A DNA stretch of 26,827 bases, from assembly GCF_000003815.2 (NCBI RefSeq), contig NC_049985.1, positions 17,926,435-17,953,261 of the forward strand. The letters run 5' to 3'. Both the position numbers and the translations under genes were made by a program. The notes under the pieces are model-generated. The model was not told the DNA's origin. It worked only from the letters and a program-made list of their open reading frames with translations, and made no database searches. This DNA comes from Branchiostoma floridae. Taxonomy: Eukaryota; Chordata; Leptocardii; Amphioxiformes; Branchiostomatidae. Position 1 is the stretch's first letter, and the number at the start of each line of letters is the position of its first letter. Positions 1 to 12,140 of the stretch are shown piece by piece.

Positions 1-158
1 TCGGTTGCGTCATAGATGTTGGTGCCGCAGATGTTTCCCGCCATGAGCGTGCCGGTGTCGTCTGCCACCTTCCTCGCCAGGCGCAGCGCCGTGCGGTTCA
101 TCCGCTCCAGGTCCGCCTCCCGCCCGACCAGCCGCAGCTTCTCTCGGTGCGCGTAGAA
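1..158 (-). CDS. BHMT: BHMT-like exon 3 (5' end only)
   Basis: The acceptor CCTTCAG ends at 159 and coding starts in phase 0 with [18 protein letters not shown], continuing through [17 protein letters not shown] to the left edge. The family's next strand (AGGVSQTPSY in vertebrates) is represented by [11 protein letters not shown]. The exon continues outside the window. Confidence 0.92.
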
Positions 159-1927
159 CTGAAGGAAATAACTGCATTGAAGCAGGCTTCCTACCTTCAT
201 AGTCGTGCCGTGTAAGAGAGAAGCTGAGAAAAGCACCTTCCTGGCTTTAAGTCCATTATTCCATTAAAACCTCGCATTGACAGACTTAAAAATGGGAATC
301 ATAAAAAAGACAAGCTGTCACAACTCGCATCGGAAGGGTAGTCCGACCTCTAAAGTGCACATTTCTATACGGCAGAAATTCTCGGGAACCGCATGCAAAC
401 GAACCTTTGTGACCTTTGACCCACATGCGCAACTTCCAAATTGCACTATTCTAGAGTGTACCGGACACTATCAGCTTAGCTAAATGTATTTTATTAACAA
501 AATAATGGCAAATCCCTAACCTACAACTTCCACCTCCAAAATGCCAAATTTCCAAAGAAAACTTTTTTTCAGTTTGTATAGTTTTTGCAAGGATGGACCC
601 CCTGCGTAGGCTACTGGCCTTTTTTGCCGGACAGACGTGTGAAGAAAACTGTATCGCGATTCTCGACAAAGATGATTAGCTCCTGTACATACTTAAAAGC
701 GAAAATGCGTTCCAAGTTAGAACAACAAAGAATTCTGACCCAATTTTCGGCTGCCCTTGCCTTCATCGTGTTTGAATGATCAGTTTGGTCACGGGACCTA
801 CGTACACGTGAAGTCATCAACAGTCAAAAGTGCCAGAAGTTTAATGGTGTCAATTTGTTTTAAGATTAGTGTTTGTTTGTTTTTTTCATACCAATTTTTT
901 CGCAATGCTGTACAAAGAGTCACAAATGTAATATTTACCGTGAAGGCCAGCACCACGTCACTTCCGGCGTGCACGAACTCCCTATGCAGACCCTCCACCA
1001 GTTCCGGTTGCTCGATGACGACTTCCGGTACGAACCCGCCGGCCTGCAGGTAGCCGCGTCGCTCGAACTCGAACAGATATCCCTCCGCGCATATGACAGT
1101 CTCCCCATCCCTAAACCGCTCTAACAAACCTGGAAGTACCGCGGACAAGATAGTAGGTCGTACCAAATTGTGTTACACAGACTACTAGTACACCATTCAC
1201 AAATCAAAGCATGGATTCACCCCTAGCCTGTGCCTACACAATCTCTCGCTGGCTGGGGTTAATGACCCCCTAGGGCGGAGGCAATATTGTAGGGCCGGCC
1301 GCTAGGAGCGCGATTTTAGTCAGGCAAGATTCACCCCCTCTATAAAAACGTGTTTGGTCCGCTCCATTCGAGTCAAACTGTACTTTGTGACCCTTTGTAC
1401 TTTACCTCATGTCACCTTTAATATCAATCACAGAAGCTACTAAAAATTCAAAACGTAGGACTATTCATTATCCTCTGCCTCCAGAGAAGAAGTCAACCCC
1501 TTTACTAGTTTTAGTAATGCATGTAGAAACATTAGAATGTTAGACGTATAGAATACGACATTTGTTACTTTTCTACTGTTCGGTAACCTTGCAATTAGCC
1601 TACTGGCATGAAGTTGCAAATAAAGCTGCTATTGTTAATATTATTCACGACATACATGTTTTGAACATTCCAGTAGCTACTAAATAGTCTCCAAGCAGAC
1701 CCTACGGTGCCTTACAGATAATTTCAAAGCTGGCAAAGGAGTATAGCCGGCCAAAGGGAGATATCCGGCCAAAGGGAGTCAATTGGGCACCGTCCCTTGC
1801 CAGCTTTGATGCTATTTTTAAGGCACCGTAGGGTCTGCTTGGAGACTAGCTACCAAATAGCTTTGGAAAATCTACCCATTTCACAGTTGGACGGATTGGC
1901 ATTCTCACCTTTTGCCTTGCCCGCCAT
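1..1927 (-). CDS. BHMT: Betaine-homocysteine S-methyltransferase-like gene, 5' part (exons 1-3, partial)
   Basis: Three exons join in phase: 1909-1927, 939-1129 and 1-158 (complement), giving 122 codons and two bases before the left edge. Seen: an N-terminus [16 protein letters not shown], then [45 protein letters not shown] and [14 protein letters not shown]. These follow vertebrate BHMT step by step, and the Thr/Phe-Tyr exon junction is at the equivalent position. Family knowledge: BHMT is a cytosolic zinc enzyme that moves a methyl group from betaine to homocysteine, making methionine and dimethylglycine; the zinc cysteines lie further C-terminal, outside this window. Odd: the usual Asp-Gly-Gly near residue 22 reads Ala-Glu-Gly. 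Amphioxus carries several BHMT-like genes, so the true substrate could differ. The gene is head to head with the PhyH gene. The family call is strong; orthology to a particular BHMT is not established. Confidence 0.93.
159..938 (-). other. BHMT-like intron 2
   Basis: About 780 bases between exons 2 and 3. GT...AG ends fit. I see no tandem repeat, hairpin or second coding exon in it; short ORFs here lack family features. Confidence 0.8.
939..1129 (-). CDS. BHMT: BHMT-like exon 2
   Basis: Acceptor TTCCAG lies just above 1129 and donor ACG|GTAAAT just below 939. It enters in phase 1 and leaves in phase 0. It encodes the first beta-alpha unit of the (beta/alpha)8 homocysteine-methyltransferase barrel, including [16 protein letters not shown]. 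The reading frame stays open into the intron on both sides, so the exon edges come from splice signals and alignment to the family. Confidence 0.93.
1674..1860. mobile_element. MITE-like inverted-repeat element with flanking direct repeats
   Basis: A ~159-bp element (about 1688-1846) has terminal inverted repeats of about 50 bp. The outer 27 bases (TCTCCAAGCAGACCC... against ...GGGTCTGCTTGGAGA) match perfectly and the inner part (CAAAGCTGGCAA) also matches. It is flanked by a 14-bp direct repeat, TAGCTACTAAATAG at 1674-1687 and TAGCTACCAAATAG at 1847-1860, with one difference. The interior holds two copies of GGCCAAAGGGAG. There is no coding capacity, so it would be non-autonomous. It sits in BHMT-like intron 1, about 50 bp from exon 1. 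The superfamily is unclear because 14 bp is long for a target-site duplication. Confidence 0.75.
1909..1927 (-). CDS. BHMT: BHMT-like exon 1 (19-nt coding micro-exon)
   Basis: Reads ATG GCG GGC AAG GCA AAA G on the minus strand, giving M-A-G-K-A-K plus the first base of a Gly codon, followed at once by the donor GTGAGA. The phase-1 end matches the phase-1 start of exon 2. The short Lys-rich leader followed by G-L-L-E-R parallels the vertebrate BHMT N-terminus. The start context (ACAATGG) is good. It is far too short for ORF finders and was found by looking for a phase-matched donor. Confidence 0.85.
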
Positions 1928-2914
1928 TGTTTCTCACCAGCGGTGTCGCCAACAAGTTTGGACTGTACACAAAGCGTCGAGTCCGGTCTGAACTGCCTCG
2001 AACCAGTTCGGATCCACCTAATAGACTACATAGAATTATTAGCAAGCAATGACGAAATGGCTGCAGTGCGGACTCATTGAACAACTATAAAGATCAACAT
2101 TGTGTCGGTGCGGTTCCCGAGTTATAAAGCAATAAAAGCCCCAAATCTGTATGTGTAACGTTGTCATTTGTGTATTTTATGTCCAGGAAGACTAGCATTG
2201 TACATTGTTTGTAGCTCTGCTAATGGTCGAATAAAGCCTCTAAAGCCTCTAAAGCCTCTAACTCTTTACCACCAGGCTTCAACTGTCTGTCGTAGAGATA
2301 TCTTTTCCAAAAGTCTCCAACAAATAAATCAGGTCCTTGCAGTTCCACGAAAACTGCTGGGAGGCGATTTTACAAGGGGCCAAGAGCCACTGAAAATCAT
2401 GACCAATTCATGTCCATATCGATATCATACCGAAACCAGAAGTCCTGCTGCAGTACCATAGAGAGCTGCTAGGGGCCCGTACTTGACCGTCCCATCGTTT
2501 CACTGTAACCTGTAGACATGCATCACATTCAAAATATCATAAAGATCTACTCTCAACTTATCGAGCTATGCCGTCAAAACACTCGCATTTCCACCCTACA
2601 TCTGCTTGGAGTTTACCCTCTGGCTGACCCCAAAACAAACTTGATGTCGACAACTGTACTGTGTAACCTTTAGTTTATACGCTAATGTCGCAGTACGCGT
2701 ATAAGGTGTGGCAGATTAACAGTCACATAAACGGACACAGTGTGGCAGATTACACCGCCACATAACAGTGCACCAGTTTCAATTGATCTCAATTCACCAC
2801 CATTCAGTGCAAATATCTCCTAGAGGAGCTTGTGCCGGCCCGTGACGGCGTCTGAGAGTGAGAGCTTGGCCAGCTGCCAGCTGCGTAGGTAAACATCCCG
2901 GGCAGAGTGACAAC
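1928..2914. promoter_or_regulatory. Head-to-head intergenic region between BHMT-like and PhyH genes
   Basis: About 990 bases separate the two divergent start codons, so both promoters must lie here or overlap the 5' UTRs. I see no convincing TATA box. A short run of three AAAGCCTCT units is at about 2236-2262. A sequence CATCTGCTTGGAG at about 2600 matches the core of the minisatellite at 17328. The promoter role is inferred only from gene orientation. Confidence 0.5.
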
Positions 2915-3020
2915 ATGGCGCACGCCGTGGATCCGGAGGTTCTGCGGGAGTACCGAGAAAACGGCGCCGTGTGTCTCAGGAACGTCTTCTCCGCGGACTG
3001 GGTGGACAAGGTCAGGAAGG
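2915..3020 (+). CDS. PhyH exon 1
   Basis: Starts at ATG in ACAACATGGCG and ends AAGG|GTAAGG in phase 1. Encodes the N-terminal helix REYRENGAVCLRNVFSADWV, typical of the PhyH entry strand and helix. Confidence 0.9.
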
Positions 3021-6000
3021 GTAAGGTGGCAGACGTCTTCTGTGTCTTACTGTGGACAGCCCCACGTCCCGACTCCGTTCTGTTCCGCCCCCCTCCCCCG
3101 TGTTTTATAAGGTTAAAGGTCCGACGATAGTCACGACCTGACTTGTGTTTTGGTTTATAAAGGCAAGCAGGTTAAAAGGGATGTCAGAGACAAAGGGCTG
3201 AAGTTAAGACAGCTGCAGGTAGAGCCCTACCTGGAAGAGGACTGACTCTCTGACTCTAATCTAGAAGTAAAGTTGGTTATACAGTAGGGTACTGTCACAG
3301 TGTGCATGACAACGTTACCGGATATGCACGTTATCCAAGACAAGTCGTCTCGGAACAAAAATATCGATATAAACAAAACAAAACAACTTATTCATTTGAG
3401 AAGGAGGAGTTCCACGACCTCATACCTCCACCAGATGTAGTCTTTATCCCTTAGGGACCTGACGTCATTTACTGGGGGGAGGGGGCTGGTGCAAAATAGG
3501 TCTGGTAAAAAATTTTTCAATGGCCCCCCCCCTGCCCCCCAAAATTTTTCAATGGCCCCCCCTCGCCCCCAAAAATTTTTCAATGGCCCCCCCCTCCAAT
3601 TTTTCCTTACCTTTTCCATTACACACAGTCTGTCATTAAATAATATAGCAATAACAATAGCGGTAGCGTTGTTTGAACGTGACGACGATCGGCCCCGGGT
3701 GTAAAGACCCGCGCGTCAACAAATTACGCACGTTGGAGTCCTGCTGGGGCATATGTTATCTCCCAAAGTTTTACAACAGCCGAGTTTTCATGTAGCACTT
3801 GATGTTGTTACACTCACGCTGCAACGGTTATAAGACTTACCTTGTCTGATATCACTTCTCCAATCTACGTGAAAAAAAGTCTCTGGTAACGTTTAATACG
3901 CAAGATCACGAAACTGAACGTTTCCGCCAGACCGACGGCTAGCTGTTAAAGGCCGTCCAGGGATCGGAGGGCCGAAGGCCCGACCGGTCTCGGGGGTTAG
4001 GGGCATGCTACCCGGGAAATTTTGATATTTTTGACCCTCTAAAACGAAATTTCCCGCATTCTGTGAGGCAAAAAAATTTGGATTTTGTGCGTCCACATCA
4101 ACAAAGAGAAAAGCGGGCGGGGAGGGGCGGGGCGGTAATCCAACTTCGGCGATCTTTTCCACCACACATGTACGAAATTTACACAAAAGAAAACAAATTA
4201 ATGTTGTAGATGGAAGAGACTTGGGTACATTTTAGCGATATCGTTTCGAAAACCGCTTCAAGACTGCTTCAATCTTTCCAAAACGGGAGTTATTTCGGCC
4301 AATTGCAACCTACAAACTTGCCAAAAAAAATTCGCGCCACCATGACGTCATATGCAGCAGAGAGCCCGCTGTCACGAAAGTAAACATCGTAATGTTTTAT
4401 CCCGTTGCCGTCCGTGAACCATTCTGTATACAAAGAACAGATGCACGCAGGATTGATATTTATACCAATTTTAGTTTCTATAGTTTTCTTAAACTTCGTG
4501 CGAACATGGAATCACACGACAGAGGCGGCTGCAGAAAATTTCTCAGTATGGGGAGGGCGAACTATATCAACGTAATCCTTGGGGGTCCGGGGGCATGCTC
4601 CACCGGGAAAATTTGGAAATCTTGACTATCTGAAACGGTCTTTCCTAAATCTTGATGGGCAAAATTTGCTGGCAGACTAAGCTTTAAGTTTAATAGCCTT
4701 TCTATTAGAACTTCACATGGTTTTGAGGGCGCCGACGCCCCCAACGTATTTCCACAATTTCGAGCGCCGGGCATGGCACGAGCCGCCGCAAGGTAGGTCT
4801 GGAGAAATGTCATTCAAATGATGAAGTTTGGACCCTCTGAGACACGATTTTCTGCATTTTGAGGGATAAACTTCGCTGGTAGACTATGCTAAATGTAATG
4901 ACAATTTTCTGTCAGAGGAAGAGACTTTTGATGGCGACGAGCGCCGAAGTGTTGTGTGCACCAGAGGCGCAAGCCGTCGCAAGGGACGTCCAGAGAAAAA
5001 TTGAAATCTTGACCATCTGAAACTTCATTTCCTGCATTTCAGGGGCACATTTTGGTAGTATTTATCAAGNNNNNNNNNNNNNNNNNNNNNNNNNNNNNNN
5101 NNNNNNNNNNNNNNNNNNNNNNNNNNNNNNNNNNNNNNNNNNNNNNNNNNNNNNNNNNNNNNNNNNNNNACGACTGACGCATTGTAAATGTTTCTCATTG
5201 ACTGTGCAAATTGTAACGCTTGTTCACCTTTATCCACGGGGTGACCTAACATCCATTGTTTGTTTTTCTAAACGGGGTATTAAGGGTTATCAAATCGGCC
5301 GGTGGTCTCAAGCTGCTATATTTTGACTATATCATAATTTGAAACCAGTCAGTCGACTTGACATCTCTTAATATCCCGTTTTAAAAACACGAATATATGT
5401 TACCCCACCGATGAAATTGGACTAGGGTTTTACACATTTCATCAGTCAAATTCTCAACCCTAATTACAAAGTTATACAAAGAAATCAAAGTCTTATCTAA
5501 GCCCCTTTGTAGCATAACTTCATTGAATATGTAAGAATAACAGAGAAGTGGTTTGTAAGGCTAGACCATGTGACACATGTACATGTTACCTTTCTAGTTT
5601 ACATTTATCGTTGCTCCTCTCTCCACGCCAGGTATCGAGAAGAACAAGGCCCACCCGAGCCGCTACAGCGAGAGCCTTGTGGGGGAGGGCGGGCCCGGGG
5701 CTTATTTTAACGACTACTGCAACTGGCGGAGCATCCCGGAGTTCCAGGACTTCGTGTACAACAGCCCTGCTGCGCACATAGCGGCTCAACTTATGGACTC
5801 ACGGGTAAGACATGGCTTTGGTTGGGGACATACAAGCCAGTGGAAGGAGACAACCACGCACCCCCCCCCCCCCCATCCAGCACATTTACTATATGTGTTT
5901 GTATGTAGCACTGTAAAAATAAGTTACTAAAATGAGTTCAGTGTTACATTACCCTTGTCTGTCCAAATGCATGTAAGAAATAACAATATCGAAGTGTCTC

Positions 6001-9000
6001 GCTGTCGTACTTTTGTTCTTTCTCGCCATGTTGAATTATGAGGATACATTACTGATACTATGTTACTGATGAATAGACACCATCACATCGTAAAAGTGTG
6101 CCGTAATTTTCAGACGGCCATTTTCTACCACGAGCACGTCCTGACGAAGGACCCGGGAACGTACAAGACCACGCCCTGGCACCACGACCAGTCCTACTAT
6201 CCCGTGGACGGTGACAAGGTAAGGGGGCTCTAATTTTCGAACTTGTCGAAGAACTTTAATCAAAGAAAGTGCGAGAGCCCAGTTGTCAAATAACAGACAA
6301 GGCGTTAAAACATTTTATATAGACAAATCTCCAACTAATGGCGGCTGTACAGGACAGGCGCGTCTCCCGAACTGGCACGTACGCTGGGGGGGGGGGGGGG
6401 GTGTTCCAATCCCCAGCCCGATGGCACACAAAGTATTGCCTGCACGTTAAGTTCTACGGCGTGTCTGTGTACCGTCAGATTCCCTACCAGTTAGTACGGA
6501 GGCGGTACTTACCACTTACGGATCCCAAAAGATTCCCCAGGTTTTGGCATGTAAACAGCACGTATTTGCGGGTTGTGCCCTTAGCTTAACGCAGTCACGT
6601 CTGTCTGAAATACTGTCTAACCAGTCGGTAATTACCGAAGGCACTGAACTTTCGAGCTGTCACCGCCCTACCGCTGACGTGGGAGGCGACCAAAGAGGCC
6701 CAAAAACATCCTGGGACGTAACTGCAGGGTGTTTGGCCAGGAGCCAGAGGTCCTGGGTTTACATCCTGTCATGCTACCGACATTGTAACCTTGGTCACAT
6801 TTCCTATTCGGGCCCGGCCGGGCTGTTTGTGGAAACGAAAATGTAAGGTTTGTGCAGGTAGATATGCACAAGGCATGCTGTTTACTTATTTTTGGTCCTT
6901 GGTTTGATCTTTCGCCTAGCAATCAACACCACAGCGCATCCAAGACTAAAAATAGGAAAGAATTGCTCATGTAGTACCAGGGTCAACCACCAGGAGGCCC
7001 AAAATCGACCTTCATCGTCAAGATCGATCGTCCTACCTACAGAAACTACTAAAAGAAAATCTCAATCCTTTCAGTTCTTAAGATATATCTCTAGTCTCAA
7101 AATAATACCTCCATCTTCAAAAGCGTAACAATAATAAAAACGATAATGTTGTTGACAAGAAATATGTTTCTTTTACACATTAAGCCGCAAGTTCTCTTCG
7201 AAGTGACGTCAGGTTTTATTTCGATATAAACAGGAGCAGACAGTTTGCCTGCTTGCATTTATGGATGATATGTTGTCAACTAAGGTTGTTGAACTGTCAG
7301 CCAATATTTGTGAGCCAATGCAGATAATTCCCTCCTCGTTTCGTCTAAGACATAGAGAAAAGAAAAGTAACAGAGTAAACTCCTACGAAAAAATTACAAC
7401 AAGAAAGGTAACTTTTCAGTACAGTCATATTGGGGTTAGCTACATTACAGTCATGCTCGGAAATTGCAATTTCTAGAAACGCCAACAACTCGTTCAAGTA
7501 CATCATCTGTACCTGTGGCTTGGGTAGCTCAGCCGATGTTGAATGACGATGTGTTTGCATAACCAGTTCACTCCATCAGTGTATCAGTTCATCCACTGTC
7601 ATCATTGATGGATTCCATATATTTCTGTATCTACAATGTTCTTACAACTGATCATTGCATTTCGTCCTTTACACTCTTTCTATTTGCTTCTTAGAGCTCA
7701 ATCAAAACTCTCAAATGGGTTGCTTCCTTTCTAATTATCCCATATAGTAAGATAATGAGACAAGACAAGTTTGGGATGTTCCATAGTGTCTCCATAGTTT
7801 ATGTTGATCATTATATGATAATTGGTGATATCTAACGACTTTAAGTTTAATCTAATCACGGATGGCATTCCTACATTTTCGGATGTTGTTCTGTATTTTT
7901 TCAACGTTGGGATGTGCCGACCCATAGATAGCTTTCATCATCTTTACAGACTGCTCATAGTAACTCAGAGCTTTCCTCTGTTTGCCGAGTTTATTCCAAC
8001 ATAATCCGATGTTGTGAAGTGATGCAGCAATGTTGGGATGTGCTGTTGTTTCACCATAGATAGCTTTCATCATCTTCAGTGACTGTTCGTGATACATGAT
8101 AGCTTTCCTCTTATCGCCAATGTCACTCCAACACGATGCAATGTTGTTAAGTGATGCAGCAATATCGGGATGTGCTGTTGTTTCACCATAGATAGCTTTC
8201 ATCATCTTCAGTGACTGTTCGTAATACCTGATAGCTTTCCTTTTATCGCCAAGGTCACTCCAAAGGTTTCCAATGTTGTTAAGTGATCTAGCAATAGCGG
8301 GATGTGCTGTTGTTTCACCATAGATGGCTTTCCTCATCTTCAGTGACTGTTCGTAATACCTGATAGCTTTCCTCTTATCGCCAAGGTCGGCCCAACAGTT
8401 TCCAATGTTGTTAAGTGATCCAGCAATATCGGGATGTGCTGTTGTTTCCCCGTAGATAGCTTTCTCCATCTTCAGTGACTGTTCGAAATACCTGATAGCT
8501 TTCCTCTTATCGCCAAGGTCACTCCAACATGCTCCAATGTTGTTGAGTGATTTAGCAATATCGGGATGTGCTGTTGTTTCGCCATAGATAGCTTTGTCCA
8601 TCTTCAGTGACTGTTCGAAATACCTGATAGCTTTCCTCTGATCGCCAAGGTCACTCCAACATAACCCAATGTTGTTAAGTGATGAAGCAATGTCGGGATG
8701 TGCTGTTGTCTCCCCGAAGATAGCTTTCTCCATCTTCATTGACTGTTCGAAATACCTGATAGCTTTCCTCTTATCGCCAAGGTCACTCAAACATGTTCCA
8801 ATGTTGTTGAGTGATTTAGCAATATCGGGATGTGCTGTTGTTTCACCATAGATAGCTTTGTCCATCTTCAGTGACTGTTCGAAATACCTGATAGCATTCC
8901 TCTTATCGCCAAGGTCACTCCAACATAACCCAATGTTGTTAAGTGATTTAGCAATATCGGGATGTGCTGTTGTTTCCCCATAGATAGCTTTCTTCATCTT

Positions 9001-12000
9001 CAGTGACTGTTCGAAATACCTGATAGCTTTCCTCTCATCGCCAAGGTCAGTCCAACATAGTCCAATGTTGCCAAGTGATGACGCAATGTCGCGATGTGCT
9101 GTTGTTTCCCCATAGATAGCTTTCTCCATCTTGAGTGACTGTTCGAGATAAACGAGGGCTTTACTTTGGTCTCCAAGTTTACTCCAACATGATCCAATGC
9201 TTCCAAGCAATGAGGCGATGTCGGGATGCTCTTTGCTTTCTTCATATACAGTATTTCCAACTCTGAGTGCCTGTCGATAGTATTCCATCGCCTTTTCAAA
9301 CTCACCACGCGTTTTAAAGACCTTTGCTAATTCGAAAAGTATTTCAAATTGTTTATTCTCGTCACTGCCTGCTTCTTCCAGAGCCGCTTCACATTGACGT
9401 AAGGATGCATCTAAATGGAATAGCTCTTGTGAAATTCGGGCCCTCGTTAGAGATGAGTTGTCAAAGATTGCGTTTTGCAATATCTTTTTCCTTTGACTTT
9501 CCTCAGTAACTGTATCAGTAATGCATGTTTTTAATGGAATGGCAGTATAGTAGTACCTGAACAGCATTTTTGAGTCTGGTATGTAGAAAACTGACTTCAC
9601 GAAAGTCTCATCTACGTCAGTTTTGTCGAGTTGGTTTTCCATCTCAGTGAGAGGGGACAGTCTGTCCTTCTGTCCTCCGTTGGCGATGTACGTTCTTAAT
9701 CGCAGCTCCGCTGAGATGCTGATCAGTACAGTCAAGTGGTGGGCGTCTTCCTGACTGATCCGCTGTGTCTTGTGCAGTTTTCCTATCATTCCCCACACAC
9801 TTGGGACTGTAATGCCGCAGCACATACCCAACATATCAATGGCTACGCTGGGAAAACGGTATATTTCTTTCTTGACATCCAGAAGTTTCCCTGTTGGTCC
9901 ATCATCTTCTAGTTGCTGAATATTATCCCTCAGTATTAGCAGTGCTGACAACCGTGCCAGGAAAGGTGAACTATCTACGCTTTTGTTCACTCTGTCCGCA
10001 TACTCATCCACCAAAGACACGTCTCCTGTTAAGTAGGTCACCCGTCTGAGGATGTCTGACAGGTGATAGCCTTCCGCCAGGGCGATGTGCAGATGTTGAT
10101 ATTCCGCTAACTTTGCAGGAGTCTGGATGAGACTAACGGAATCCTTGGTTCTGGTTTTGTCTCTTCCAAAAGGGGTCTTAGAAGCCCATGGCATGAAGCC
10201 GTCGAAGGCGAAGCCGCGAGGTGTGACGGAGTCGAAGAACCAATCTTTCTCTGGGTCTTCAGAGAGGAAGTCGTTGAGTGATGGGATGGCCATGGCTGGG
10301 AGAATGGTTTCCCCAAGGTTGATGACTTTTAGATGTAAGTAGTGTGTGAGGTTTAGGAAATACCTCCGTGTATCATCATCATCCTTCCCTTCCTCAATCA
10401 GAATGGCGAACTCCAGGTCGGAGTACGGCGTGACCAGTTCTGTGGCCTGTGAGCCCAACCCGATGAAAGCGTACTTACACGGAGGAGGACCGAGTTTTGC
10501 AATACAGTCATCTGTCAGTACTTGGATGAACTCTTGTCTGTCAGCTGTGATCCTCTTGAACAAGTTCTTGATTGATTCAGCTCGTTTGATCTCTACTTCT
10601 CTCACGACGGGATCATCTTCATCATACTGATAAGGGTTGTGTTCCTGATGAATTGTGTCTAGCTGAGATTTTACACGGACACGCATGTTGTCCAGTTCCT
10701 TTCTGTGATCTAACGCGCTGCTGTACGGACAAGGTTCACAGTCTAGGTTACAGGTGTTCCTAAGAAACTGCCTTTCTGTTTCTTGCAGCCTTGTTACCAT
10801 GCTTTGTTTGTCTCCATCTGCCCGTGCCATGGAGGCGTTATACAGAGCTGCTGCCTGTGTGAATGTCCTACCTTCTCCTGTCCGCTTGCCTCGCTCGACG
10901 TAGACGTCACCAAACCTGCACAGACAGTCGGCTTCTCTAGCCTTGTCGGGTTTATAGCGATCTGTAGGTAGGAAGATGAATGGATATCAGGATTGGTCAG
11001 TCTCCAACAGCTATATTATACTTCTTTGTTCCATCGATACGTTTAAGTCTGATGTTTATGCTTTAGATAGCATTCTGCTGTTCCATCAATACAATCAAAG
11101 CTAATGTTTATCTTTTAAGTGGCAGAGCTGATCAAATACAAATAACATTTCAATTTGGAATTTGAAAAATATTAATATTATATAACAAATATTCTAATAG
11201 AACTTAGTTATGGAAGAACATCATTAAACAAAATTTATTGTGTTTTAAGCTGTAATTATAACTTCAAAGACTATGTATTATAATTATAAGATGTATTCTT
11301 TGGACCGGAAGTGCCTGACACACCATGAACCAGCTTCAGAGCGGCTGCCAGGTTCTGCTCTGCTGCGTCCAGCTCTCCATTTCCCAAGTCACGGTCTGCC
11401 GTCTGGAGGTACCTGCGGTAGGAGCTGAAACAGACAAAATAAAGATGTTCTCCTCGCTTGAACGAACTCTATGGTGGCATCAAACTAAAATGTCTTCAGC
11501 GAAGGGTTGAAACCTAAGGAAAGCTTTGATGCATTCATCCATGCGTATCGGTACCTACCTATCCTTCGTAAAATCGTATTAAACCAACGCAAACACATGT
11601 CAAGTACACATGCATGGCTAGCCACATTTTCATGTAATATGTTCAGCTTTGATGCAAAGTTTCCAGGTTTAAGTCATACATTTTATGAAAATCGAGTTAT
11701 CAAGTATTTATTTTTACTTTAGAGACTCATTTAACACTTGACACACTGTACAAAGAAACTTTATTAGGCACTAACTTTTCATTGTCAGCTCGTGCGGCGT
11801 TTTCAGCATTCTGTGGTTCCGGGCCACTGAAACAAAGAGCAAAATGTTATCCAGAAAAAATTCATTCTTCCCAAATCAATAGATACTGAAGCTGGTAAAA
11901 ACCATGAATATGCACCACCCTTCCCTGTCCCTACCTGTAAATTCGGTACATGCCATCATTGATGACGTCGCTAGAAGGCGCAGCTGAGAAGGGAGAGAAG

Positions 12001-12101
12001 TGGTCCGTCCGGCCTCTCACGTCTTGTTCTCGTTGCGAACGTGCTGGCCTCTTAGGGACCGACAGGAAGTCATGTACATGGAACACAGGTCATTAAATAG
12101 A

Positions 12102-12140
<39 letters not shown>

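Larger units (their letters stand above)
6219..7851. other. PhyH intron 3, left part, with 3' flank of the nested gene
   Basis: Contains a G run (6387-6401), the possible SINE fragment and a degenerate repeat at about 6930-7115. The last part contains CAGGGTCAACCACCAGGAGG and TTCTTAAGATAT, which recur around 19337 and 19699. From about 7200 to 7851 the sequence is homologous to 24750-25432 and is probably the 3' UTR of the nested NTase-TPR gene. A reverse-strand AATAAA is at 7215-7220. Confidence 0.55.

Noticed and set aside
1200-1370. TATA-like promoter CTCTATAAAAACG at about 1338
   Set aside because: It is within BHMT-like intron 1 on the plus strand with no gene downstream in that direction before the antisense exon 1.
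3392-3704. Pro-rich and Gly-rich short frames on both strands
   Set aside because: They are translations of the three-copy C-rich 33-bp repeat.
5025-5252. Minus-strand frame crossing the run of N
   Set aside because: Open only because N codons cannot be called stops.
7852-10830. Single-exon 992-codon gene starting at the ATG at 10830
   Set aside because: The reading continues upstream to a good acceptor at 10962 and joins four more exons in phase, with family-like N-terminal repeats. The ATG at 10830 is internal (Met367).
11935-11988. Shorter NTase-TPR exon 2 using the CTCCCTTCTCAG acceptor
   Set aside because: It would enter in phase 1, which does not match the phase-0 donor of exon 1; the acceptor at 12051 does match.
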